The notes beneath the pieces were generated by a model that was not told the origin of the DNA, did no database searches, and worked only from the letters and a program-made list of their open reading frames with translations. A stretch of DNA of 35,473 nucleotides from Sideroxydans sp. (GTDB lineage Bacteria > Pseudomonadota > Gammaproteobacteria > Burkholderiales > Gallionellaceae). The stretch is taken from the NCBI GenBank assembly GCA_027310665.1, contig DAIDAJ010000026.1, forward strand, positions 1-35,473, written 5' to 3'. A program made the position numbers and the translations under genes. Within the stretch, counting starts at the first letter, position 1, and each line of letters starts with the position of its first letter. Positions 8,846 to 20,651 of this stretch are shown here, one piece after another.

Positions 8846-9477
8846 GGCTGGGCTCCTTGCAGTTGTGCGTTGCGTTTCTTGTTGATGTGGCGGAACGCGG
8901 CGATGGTGATGAGCCAGAAACCCAGCACGAAGAAGCCGCCGGGCGGCAACACCATCACCACCCAGGGCTGGAAGTGATCGCCGAACAAAGCCACGCCGAA
9001 CAGCTTGCCTGCGCCGAGGATCTCGCGCACGCAACCGATCAGGAACAGGCCCAGCGTGAACCCCAGCCCCATGCCGATCGCGTTGGTCGTGGCAGGCAAC
9101 GGCGGATTCTTCGCGGCGTGCGCTTCGGCCCGGCCGAGCAGGATGCAGTTGGCCACGATCAGCTTGATGTAGGCGCCGAGCGCCTGGTAAAGGTCAAGGC
9201 TGATGGCTTGGATCGCGTAGTCGACCACGGTGACGAACGTGGCGATGATGACGATATAACTGGCGATGCGCACCTGCTTGGGGATGGCATGGCGCAGCAG
9301 CGACACCAGCAGGCACGAGGTCCCCAGCACAAAGGTGGTGGCCAGCCCCATGGAGATGGCATTCACCGCCGACACCGTGACTGCAAGCGTCGGGCACATG
9401 CCCAGCACCATGACAAAGATCGGATTCTGTTTCCAGAGTCCGTCCAGGAATTCGTCGAAACTGGAAGGCGTGCTCAT
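8842..9477 (-). CDS. rnfE: Rnf complex membrane subunit RnfE
   Basis: The 211-aa polytopic membrane protein belongs to the RnfE/NqrD family. It has the paired cysteine motifs VLGMCPTLAVT (C28) and IVANCILLGRAEA (C111), plus the conserved NAIGMGLGFTLGL and REILGAGKLFG segments. It is the partner of RnfA in forming the intramembrane iron site. The C-terminal tail is short and basic (INKKRNAQLQGAQP). An AGGAG lies eight bases before the ATG at 9477, just past the end of a palindromic repeat that occupies the 3' end of rnfG. Both ends overlap neighbours by 4 bases. Confidence 0.96.
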   Translation of the reverse strand: MSTPSSFDEFLDGLWKQNPIFVMVLGMCPTLAVTVSAVNAISMGLATTFVLGTSCLLVSLLRHAIPKQVRIASYIVIIATFVTVVDYAIQAISLDLYQALGAYIKLIVANCILLGRAEAHAAKNPPLPATTNAIGMGLGFTLGLFLIGCVREILGAGKLFGVALFGDHFQPWVVMVLPPGGFFVLGFWLITIAAFRHINKKRNAQLQGAQP

Positions 9478-10298
9478 GCGTGTGCTCCTTTACTGGAGAA
9501 GGGAGAAGAGTTAAGTGCCATTTGAGAAGAGTGAAGAGGGAAGGGGGATGTCCACCCCGCGCCATCGGCGCGACCCTCCCTGCCGGGAGGGTTACCCTTA
9601 ACCCTTCCCTCCTCCCCCTTCTCATTGATTCTTAATTGATCAAGATGCGGAACCAGTTTTGGCAACAGGTTCTGCGCGGATTCGTTGATACCCCGGCCCA
9701 CCGCCTTCGACGTCACCGTCGCACCGGCGATGGCATCGATCTGCCAGGGGTTTGCCTTGGTGCCGTGCTTGACCGTCTTCACCGCGTTGGCAAGGCTTTG
9801 CAGGTCGGTCGACAGGCGCACATCCAGCGCCTCGAAGTTCTGCAGGAATGCCTTGTCGGTGAGTATCTTGTCTCCGATGCCCGGGGTTTCGCGCATGGAG
9901 ATCACCCCGATGCCGGTGATGGCCTGCTTGTCCACGTCGTAGGCATAGAGTATGCGCACCTGGTCGGCGTAACCGGAGGAAGAGGCTTCCGCGGCGATGC
10001 CGGTCAGTTTGTCCGCGACATCGTACACCGCATAAAAGACCACCGCTCCGGCGGGTGCCTTGTCTATATCCTCGGCAACGGCGATCCCGCTGCCAGTCGC
10101 AAAATACGGCACCACTTTCTTGGCGTTCGGCAGCACCTTGAACACCTGCCTTTCCAGGGCCAGTTTCTTGTTGGCATTCACTGCCGGCAGCGTGAACTGG
10201 TAGACGCCGACGATGATGATGCCGCAGATGACTGACACCAGGCCCAGCGTGCGCACCATCGCAAAGCTCGGCGTATTGATCTCTTGGGTGTCGCTCAT
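9474..10298 (-). CDS. rnfG: Rnf complex FMN-binding subunit RnfG, with repeat-derived C-terminal tail
   Basis: This 274-aa protein has one N-terminal membrane anchor (about residues 15-36) and a periplasmic FMN-binding domain with a covalent flavin site. The attachment motif is DAIAGATVTSKAV, with T194 as expected FMN-bearing threonine; the usual Ser/Thr three residues before it is Ala191. ETPGIGDKI is another conserved RnfG/NqrC segment. The conserved domain ends near residue 225 (LVPHLDQLRINEK). The remaining 49 residues, rich in Gly, Pro, Arg and Ser, are encoded by a palindromic repeat (9495-9625) and have no counterpart in typical RnfG. The frame stays open through the repeat and ends at an ATGA overlap with rnfE. 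Flavinylation would need an ApbE enzyme, not seen in this window. Confidence 0.93.
   Translation of the reverse strand: MSDTQEINTPSFAMVRTLGLVSVICGIIIVGVYQFTLPAVNANKKLALERQVFKVLPNAKKVVPYFATGSGIAVAEDIDKAPAGAVVFYAVYDVADKLTGIAAEASSSGYADQVRILYAYDVDKQAITGIGVISMRETPGIGDKILTDKAFLQNFEALDVRLSTDLQSLANAVKTVKHGTKANPWQIDAIAGATVTSKAVGRGINESAQNLLPKLVPHLDQLRINEKGEEGRVKGNPPGREGRADGAGWTSPFPLHSSQMALNSSPFSSKGAHA
9495..9625. repeat. Palindromic repeat element, copy in the 3' end of rnfG
   Basis: The element has GA-rich outer arms (about 9495-9545 and the complement of about 9601-9623) around two hairpins: CGCGCC-ATC-GGCGCG (9558-9572) and ACCCTCCC-TGCC-GGGAGGGT (9573-9592). A copy in the opposite orientation at 12645-12750 is nearly identical over about 60 bases, differing in the 3-base loop and a few other sites. 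It forms part of the rnfG reading frame. Confidence 0.85.
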
Positions 10299-11329
10299 GA
10301 TTTACCCTTTTTCCCGCCGAGTATGCGGGGCTGATTGAACTGGTCCAGCAACGATCCTGTCGCATTGGCGATCAGGATGGCGTACATCACACCTTCGGTC
10401 AGACCTCCAAAGTAACGGATCACCACGGTCAGGATGCCGATCAGCGCGCCGTACAGCCAGATGCCGCGCGGGGTAACGGGCGAAGTTGCCATGTCGGTCG
10501 CCATGAACCACGCACCCAGCATCAGCCCGCCGGAAAGCAGCACAAAGGTCGGCGTGGGATAGCGTGCCGGTTGCGCCAAATGAAAGGCCCAGGCCAGCAG
10601 CATCGCGCTGCCCAGCACCGCGACCGGGATGCGCCAATCAAGGAACTTCCGGTACGCCAGATACAGGCCGCACAGCAGGATCAGGATGGCCGAAGTTTCG
10701 CCCGCGCTGGCGGTGATATTCCCGGTCAGGAAATCCATGGAAGAGGCGGTGATGTTTTCAAATTTCCAGCGTGCCAACGGCGTCGCGCCGGTAAACGCGT
10801 CCATGCCCTGCTGCTTGACCCAGAGCGCGATTTCCGGCGGCACCATGAACGGCGCAGTCAGCGACGACGGAATGAATTCGCTGAAGCGGTGCGGCATATA
10901 GGCGGGCACCCAGGTGCTGATCGCCGTCGGGAATGCGGCCTGCACGAAGGCGCGGCCGATCAGCGCCGGGTTGAACGGGTTCTGTCCCAAGCCGCCGAAC
11001 AGCGACTTGCCCAGCCAGACTGCCGCAAAGCCGGCCACGGCGCCCATCCATAACGGAAAGGAGGGTGGCAAGGTCAGCGCCAGCAGCACGCCGGTGATGA
11101 CCGCGCTCCAGTCGGACAACGAATTCCCGTTGTCCCTGATCATATTGTTGATACGCTCCGCCGCCAGGCAGGCCAGCGTAACGACCAGGATCAACGCCGC
11201 GGCCGACAGTCCGTATTGCCAGATGGAAAACGCGCAGATCGGCAACAGCGAATACACCACGTTGCGCATGATCACGGGGACATCGCGCCCGCTGTGCTGG
11301 TGGGGCGAGGTACGTAACTCTATGCTCAT
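10295..11329 (-). CDS. rnfD: Rnf complex membrane FMN subunit RnfD
   Basis: The 344-aa protein is an integral membrane subunit of the RnfD/NqrB family with around nine helices. The covalent flavin motif is perfect: DAFTGATPL, with T183 the FMN-linked threonine. Other signatures are SAVITGVLLALTLPP and FGGLGQNPFNPALIG. RnfD works with RnfG to pass electrons through two covalently bound flavins while ions cross the membrane. It overlaps rnfC by 4 bases upstream and rnfG by 4 bases downstream. The length is normal for the family, and nothing in the sequence looks broken. Confidence 0.96.
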   Translation of the reverse strand: MSIELRTSPHQHSGRDVPVIMRNVVYSLLPICAFSIWQYGLSAAALILVVTLACLAAERINNMIRDNGNSLSDWSAVITGVLLALTLPPSFPLWMGAVAGFAAVWLGKSLFGGLGQNPFNPALIGRAFVQAAFPTAISTWVPAYMPHRFSEFIPSSLTAPFMVPPEIALWVKQQGMDAFTGATPLARWKFENITASSMDFLTGNITASAGETSAILILLCGLYLAYRKFLDWRIPVAVLGSAMLLAWAFHLAQPARYPTPTFVLLSGGLMLGAWFMATDMATSPVTPRGIWLYGALIGILTVVIRYFGGLTEGVMYAILIANATGSLLDQFNQPRILGGKKGKS

Positions 11330-12771
11330 ACGGTGGCCTTTTTACGGTTGAGCGCCTTGGCGATGCGGAACTGCTGCACCAATGGAATATGCGAGGGACA
11401 GACATAACTGCAGCAACCGCACTCGAAGCAGCGGTCTAGGTTGTAGCGCTCGGCCATCAGCTCGTATTCGCGTTTGGCAGCCAGCAACCCCAGTTGCGAC
11501 GGGTTGAGGAACTTCGGACAGACCTTGAGGCATTCGCCGCATTTGATGCAGGAATAGCTGCGCTGCGTTTCCGCCGGCAGCTGCCCTTTGCCGAACGCGA
11601 GCACGCCGGAAGTCCCTTTGGTGACGGGTACATCCAGCGACGAGATGGTCATGCCCATCATCGGCCCGCCGAGGATGACCTCGCTTGCGCTGCTGCGCGC
11701 GCCGACCTGCTCCAGCAGGAAGCGCAGCGGCGTGCCGATCGGCACGACATAATTGCCGGGGCGTTCCACCGCCGGGCCGGCCACGGTGAGGACGCGCTCG
11801 ACCAGCCCTTCTCCGGACGGCAGCAAGCGTCCGAGATAGGCCAGTGTCATCACGTTGTTGACCAGCACACCAATCGAAGCGGGGCGCTCCCCTGCCGGTA
11901 TCTCGCGCCCGAGCAGCGCGTAGATGATGGTGTCTTCGGCACCCTGCGGATACTTGGTCTCCAGCGCCTTCACCGTGATGCTGCCGTCTGCAGGCAACGC
12001 AGCCTCAATGGCGGCGATGGCATCCGGCTTGTTGTCCTCGACGCCGATCACGGTGCGCGGCGCACCGCTGGCCTTCATGGCGATGCGGATGCCGCGCATC
12101 AGGTCCTGCGTGCGCTCCACCATGACGCGATGGTCGCAGGTGAGGAAAGGTTCGCATTCCGCGCCGTTCACCACCATGGTGTCGATCACGGTATCCGGCG
12201 GCACGCTGAGTTTCACGTGCGCGGGGAACGTCGCGCCGCCCAGGCCGGAGATACCCGTATGCTGGATCGCCTCCAGCAATCCTTTCTGGTCCAGCGAGTC
12301 GACATCGAGCGGCGCGCGCACCTGTACTTCCTGGCCGTCGGCCTCGTAGACACGGATGGTGATGGAATCCACCATCTTGCCGTTGGCGGCGGGCATCAGG
12401 CCGATGGCTTCCACCACACCGGTGGCCGGTGCATGGACCGGCAGGGACACGAATCCGTCCGCGGTGGCGATGACCTGGCCGCGCAATACCTCCTGCCCCA
12501 CACGCACGCAACAGATTGCCGCTTTGCCAATATGCTGCGACAGCGGCACGACCAGCCGCGGCGCGAACGCCAGGCGGCGTATCGGCAGGTTGCCGGTCTC
12601 CTTGTGGTAGTCCGGATGGATGCCGTGCTCGAAGGTCGCGTTACGAGAGAAGAGGGAAGAGAGAAGAGAGAAGGGAAAGAACCCTCCCGGCAGGGAGGGT
12701 CGCGCCAAAGGCGCGGGGTGGGCATCCCCCTTCCCTCTTCCCTCTTCTCCGATATGCACGCTCGTGGCCAT
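11326..12771 (-). CDS. rnfC: Rnf complex NADH-binding Fe-S subunit RnfC, with repeat-derived N-terminal insert
   Basis: The 481-aa membrane-associated subunit contains the flavin/NADH-binding fold (GISGLGGATFPAHVK, VNGAECEP) and two [4Fe-4S] motifs at its C-terminus: C408/C411/C414/C418 and C448/C451/C454/C458. In Rnf it exchanges electrons with NAD(H). The ATG at 12771 has a strong GAGGAGG ribosome site and lies 10 bases after the oxidoreductase gene. Conserved sequence only begins at about residue 47 (FEHGIHPDYHKETGNLPIRR). Residues 8-44 are encoded by a palindromic repeat, the same family as in rnfG but inverted. The frame passes through it intact. The C-terminal extension of the E. coli RsxC type is absent. 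Confidence 0.95.
   Translation of the reverse strand: MATSVHIGEEGRGKGDAHPAPLARPSLPGGFFPFSLLSSLFSRNATFEHGIHPDYHKETGNLPIRRLAFAPRLVVPLSQHIGKAAICCVRVGQEVLRGQVIATADGFVSLPVHAPATGVVEAIGLMPAANGKMVDSITIRVYEADGQEVQVRAPLDVDSLDQKGLLEAIQHTGISGLGGATFPAHVKLSVPPDTVIDTMVVNGAECEPFLTCDHRVMVERTQDLMRGIRIAMKASGAPRTVIGVEDNKPDAIAAIEAALPADGSITVKALETKYPQGAEDTIIYALLGREIPAGERPASIGVLVNNVMTLAYLGRLLPSGEGLVERVLTVAGPAVERPGNYVVPIGTPLRFLLEQVGARSSASEVILGGPMMGMTISSLDVPVTKGTSGVLAFGKGQLPAETQRSYSCIKCGECLKVCPKFLNPSQLGLLAAKREYELMAERYNLDRCFECGCCSYVCPSHIPLVQQFRIAKALNRKKATV
12645..12750. repeat. Palindromic repeat element, copy in the 5' end of rnfC
   Basis: GA-rich outer arms (12645-12678 and the complement of 12727-12750) flank ACCCTCCC-GGCA-GGGAGGGT (12681-12700) and CGCGCC-AAA-GGCGCG (12701-12715). 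It is the inverted relative of the copy in rnfG. No clear target duplication is seen. It lies wholly inside the rnfC frame, between the start codon and the conserved domain. Confidence 0.85.
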
Positions 12772-12781
12772 CTCGTCCTCC

Positions 12782-17704
<4,923 letters not shown>

Positions 17705-17712
17705 GATTTCCC

Positions 17713-18594
17713 CTATGCCTCAACAGCGGCTGGTAATGGTTGGATACGAATGATTTTTTTGGCGGATTTGCCCTTGATGATCCGATCACCCTCGAGCCAG
17801 ACGATGGCTCCGGTGGGACAGCGGTCGATCGCGCGAGGACTCGCGCTGCCGTTCGAGGCATAGTCGATCACGGCGAGGTTGTTCTCCAGATGGATCAGTC
17901 CGGGCGCGGCGTCGACCACACAGCGTCCGCAAGCCGTGCACGCCACTTCGCAGGATGCTTCGGCAGCATCGCCATCTGCCTCGTTGCGGCAAGCCATCCA
18001 CAGTTTGTGAGATACGCCGTGTATCGAGAACAGGTTCTTGGGGCAGATATCGACACAGTCTCCGCACGCCGTGCATTTGGCCAGATCGACCACCGGCAAT
18101 CCCTGGCCATCCATATGGATGGCATCGAATTCGCACACGTCGGCACAATCGCCCAGGCCCAGGCAACCCCAGGCACAACTCTTGCCACCCCCGCCCGCCA
18201 CTGCTGCGGCACGGCAGGAAGAAAGCCCCGCGTAATGGGCACGCATTTTGGCGACATGCTTGCCGCCGGCACAGGCCAGGCGCGCCACGCGTTTTTCGAC
18301 ATTGCCCATGGCAACGCCCAGCATGGCGGCGATCTTCTTGTTTTGATCCGGCGTATTGACCGAGCAGGAAGCCGGTTCGATCAGGCCCGCAACGACTCGC
18401 TCGGCAAAGTTGCGGCAACCCGCCGTGCCGCAGGCGCCGCAATTGGAATGGGGGAGCATCTCTTCAACCAGACTGATGCGGGGGTCTTCGTACACATAGA
18501 GCCGCCTGTCTGCGATGGCCAGAAAAAATGCCAGCAGACCGCCCAAGACGGCCATGAACGCTCCCGTGACAAGCACGCTGTTTACGATTTCCAT
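17713..18594 (-). CDS. rnfB: Rnf complex ferredoxin-type subunit RnfB, long multi-cluster form
   Basis: This 293-aa protein has one N-terminal membrane helix (about 5-27) and a cytoplasmic Fe-S region. The first cluster motif C52/C55/C60/C77 (NCGACGTAGC) is the RnfB/ApbC-type Fe4S domain. It is followed by three further cysteine groups: C140/C144/C150/C154, C174/C177/C180/C184, and C215/C219/C222/C225 with C259. This resembles the long RnfB of clostridia and Bacteroides rather than the roughly 190-aa enterobacterial RsxB. RnfB is the entry or exit point for ferredoxin electrons. It is the first gene of the operon, divergent from a LysR gene, with a GGGGAGAG ribosome site before the ATG at 18594. 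The next gene encodes a ferredoxin-dependent oxidoreductase, which fits direct electron exchange. Confidence 0.94.
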   Translation of the reverse strand: MEIVNSVLVTGAFMAVLGGLLAFFLAIADRRLYVYEDPRISLVEEMLPHSNCGACGTAGCRNFAERVVAGLIEPASCSVNTPDQNKKIAAMLGVAMGNVEKRVARLACAGGKHVAKMRAHYAGLSSCRAAAVAGGGGKSCAWGCLGLGDCADVCEFDAIHMDGQGLPVVDLAKCTACGDCVDICPKNLFSIHGVSHKLWMACRNEADGDAAEASCEVACTACGRCVVDAAPGLIHLENNLAVIDYASNGSASPRAIDRCPTGAIVWLEGDRIIKGKSAKKIIRIQPLPAAVEA

Positions 18595-18774
18595 GTCTCT
18601 CCCCGCTTCAATAAATCCGCCGCGAGAGCTAGCACTCTGCTCTCTTCAGCTATACTTATCAACGCCCCACAAAGCGTATCTGGCAAACAAAAAAGATTTA
18701 AATCCCTACTTTTTTTATTGTTAAGGGAAGATTAATCCAAGCTACAATCATTCCGCGAATCAATTCTTTCAATC

Positions 18775-18797
18775 ATAATTATAAAAATTTGAATTAT
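18775..18797. promoter_or_regulatory. Candidate LysR-type operator (T-N11-A dyad)
   Basis: ATAATT at 18775-18780 and AATTAT at 18792-18797 form a perfect 6-base inverted repeat separated by exactly 11 bases, the T-N11-A geometry of LysR-type operators. It sits in the rnfB-lysR divergent region, 27 bases before the lysR start. The AT-rich context makes chance occurrence possible. Confidence 0.45.
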
Positions 18798-18823
18798 TGT
18801 GTGATCAGCCAGGGGAGGCGGAG

Positions 18824-19771
18824 ATGGACACCGATAAAAAGAGTTATTACAAAAATAATCGTCTTAAGCAGATGCGCGCATTTTGCGAGGTCGTTCGAAC
18901 CGGAAGCGTTACTTTAGCCGCACAAAGACTATTCCTGAGCCAACCCTCGGTGACTTTGCAGATCCAGGCAATGGAACGGGAAATGGGCGTGACAGTATTT
19001 GAGCGCCGCGGTCCAGTACTCAAGCTGACACCTGATGGAGAGGCGCTGCACGCGCTGGCAAAACCGCTGGTGCTTGGCATAGACAGCCTGCAGGAAAATT
19101 TTGCCGCGCAGCACGGCAAGCTGGATTCGGGGGTGCTGAACATCGGTGCTGGCGAGTCCACTATTCTCTATATCCTGCCGGAAGCGGTCAGTCGTTTCGT
19201 TACCGCGCACCCTCGCATCCAGCTCAAGATAGACAATGTGACCGGACGCGATGGACTGAAGATGCTGCGGGCTGACGAAATCGATTTTGCCGTTGGTTCC
19301 ATGCTGGACGTGCCCGACGACATCACCTATCAACCCGTGGCGACCTTCGACCCCGCACTCATCGTCCCGCTGAACCATCCGCTGGCCAGCCATCCCTCGG
19401 TCACGCTGGAAGAGATCAGCCAGTACGGGCTGATCCTGCCGCCCCGCCATCTTTCGACCTGGCGCATGGTCAAATACGTGTTCCAGCAGCACAACCTGAC
19501 CTTTACCGTGACACTGGAAGCCGGAGGCTGGGAAGTCATCAAGAAATACGTGGAATTGGGCATGGGCATCTCCATCGTGACCGACATCTGCCTGACAGGC
19601 ACCGAAAAACTCGTGAGCATCCCGCTCAACCAGTACTTCCCACAGCGTGGCTACGGTCTGGTGTTGCGCAAAGGCCGCTTCCTGTCGCCGCAAGCCAGAC
19701 GCTTCGTCGAGATACTGCAGGAAGTTTACGGTCTGGAAGCCACGCCGACCCAGCTTAGCGTTCGAGATTGA
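18824..19771 (+). CDS. LysR-family transcriptional regulator (CysB-like)
   Basis: The 315-aa regulator has an N-terminal winged helix-turn-helix (about residues 10-70: MRAFCEVVRTGSVTLAAQRL, then QPSVTLQIQAMEREMG) and a periplasmic-binding-like effector domain to the C-terminus. The ATG at 18824 has GGGGAGG just upstream; a TTG at 18797 would also keep the frame but lacks a ribosome site. LysR regulators are normally transcribed divergently from their targets. The divergent partner is rnfB and the rnf/oxidoreductase operon, so control of that operon is likely. The effector is unknown; acetyl-CoA metabolites or redox signals would make sense. Its 3' end overlaps the convergent ppsR gene by 17 bases. 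Confidence 0.9.
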   Translation: MDTDKKSYYKNNRLKQMRAFCEVVRTGSVTLAAQRLFLSQPSVTLQIQAMEREMGVTVFERRGPVLKLTPDGEALHALAKPLVLGIDSLQENFAAQHGKLDSGVLNIGAGESTILYILPEAVSRFVTAHPRIQLKIDNVTGRDGLKMLRADEIDFAVGSMLDVPDDITYQPVATFDPALIVPLNHPLASHPSVTLEEISQYGLILPPRHLSTWRMVKYVFQQHNLTFTVTLEAGGWEVIKKYVELGMGISIVTDICLTGTEKLVSIPLNQYFPQRGYGLVLRKGRFLSPQARRFVEILQEVYGLEATPTQLSVRD

Positions 19772-20570
19772 GCGCCTGCATCAGTTGCACGGCCAGTTCC
19801 TCGATCGAACGTGAAGTGGTGTCAAACCATTTGATGCCTTCGCGCCGCATCATCTTTTCCGCCGCCGCCACTTCATAGCGGCAGTTCTCCAGAGAGGAAT
19901 ATTTGCTGTTCGGACGGCGTTCGAAGCGTATGCGCTGCAACTGATCGGGTGCGATGGTCAGGCCGTACAGCTTGCCGCGGTATGGCTGCAATCTCGACGG
20001 CAGGACATCCCGCTCGAAATCTTCGGGGATCAGCGGATAGTTCGCGGCCTTCAGCGAGAACTGCAAGGAAAGATACAGGCTCGTGGGCGTCTTGCCGACG
20101 CGCGACACGCCCACCAGTATGATGTCGGCGCTCTTCAGGTCGGAATCCGAAACGCCGTCATCATGCGCCAGTGCAAAATTCATGGCCGCGATGCGCGCGT
20201 TGTATTCCGGATTGGCCTGCCCGTGCGAACGCCCCATCGCGCGCGTGTACTTGCAGCCCAGTTCCTGTTCCAGCGGCGCGATGAAAGCGTCGAACAAGTC
20301 GATGAAGAACGCTTCGGCCTGGTGCAGGATCGCGCCGAACTCAGGGTTCGTCTGCGTCAGGATCACGATGGGACGTACACCTTCGCGCCGGCTCAATTCA
20401 TTGATGCGCGCCAGGCAATCCCTGACCTTGTCTTCGCTGTCCACAAAAGGGTATCGCACCGGGCGGAATTCGATCCCCTCGAACTGCGCGAGCAAACCGT
20501 GCCCCAAAGTCTCTGCGGTGATACCGGTGCCATCCGACACATAGATGACGGTTCGCTTCTGGGTCGTCAT
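19755..20570 (-). CDS. ppsR: PEP synthase regulatory protein (bifunctional kinase/pyrophosphorylase)
   Basis: This 271-aa protein of the DUF299/PSRP family begins VIYVSDGTGITAETLGH and has the nucleotide-binding loop GVSRVGKTPTS and the conserved AMGRSHG and LTQTNPEFG segments. In E. coli and plants the family phosphorylates a threonine next to the catalytic histidine of PEP synthase or PPDK using ADP, and removes it with phosphate. The PpsA in this window has exactly that T-x-H site (T415, H417). The gene is convergent with lysR and lies 81 bases downstream of the large symporter gene on the same strand, so it could be cotranscribed with the transporter. A GGAG ribosome site precedes the ATG. 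Confidence 0.95.
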   Translation of the reverse strand: MTTQKRTVIYVSDGTGITAETLGHGLLAQFEGIEFRPVRYPFVDSEDKVRDCLARINELSRREGVRPIVILTQTNPEFGAILHQAEAFFIDLFDAFIAPLEQELGCKYTRAMGRSHGQANPEYNARIAAMNFALAHDDGVSDSDLKSADIILVGVSRVGKTPTSLYLSLQFSLKAANYPLIPEDFERDVLPSRLQPYRGKLYGLTIAPDQLQRIRFERRPNSKYSSLENCRYEVAAAEKMMRREGIKWFDTTSRSIEELAVQLMQALNLER

Positions 20571-20651
20571 GGCTCCACTATCCTGAATAATTTGACTTGG
20601 TGCAGCAGTATACGCCCGCGGCTTTCTCCCCCGCTCGCCAGGAGCGGTTCG

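Noticed and set aside
8846-9034. 63-codon N-terminal extension of rnfA
   Set aside because: It overlaps rnfE in another frame, is Arg-rich, and the ATGA junction at 8845 fits the rest of the operon.
18797-18823. TTG start for the LysR gene
   Set aside because: No ribosome site precedes it, while the ATG at 18824 has GGGGAGG at good spacing.
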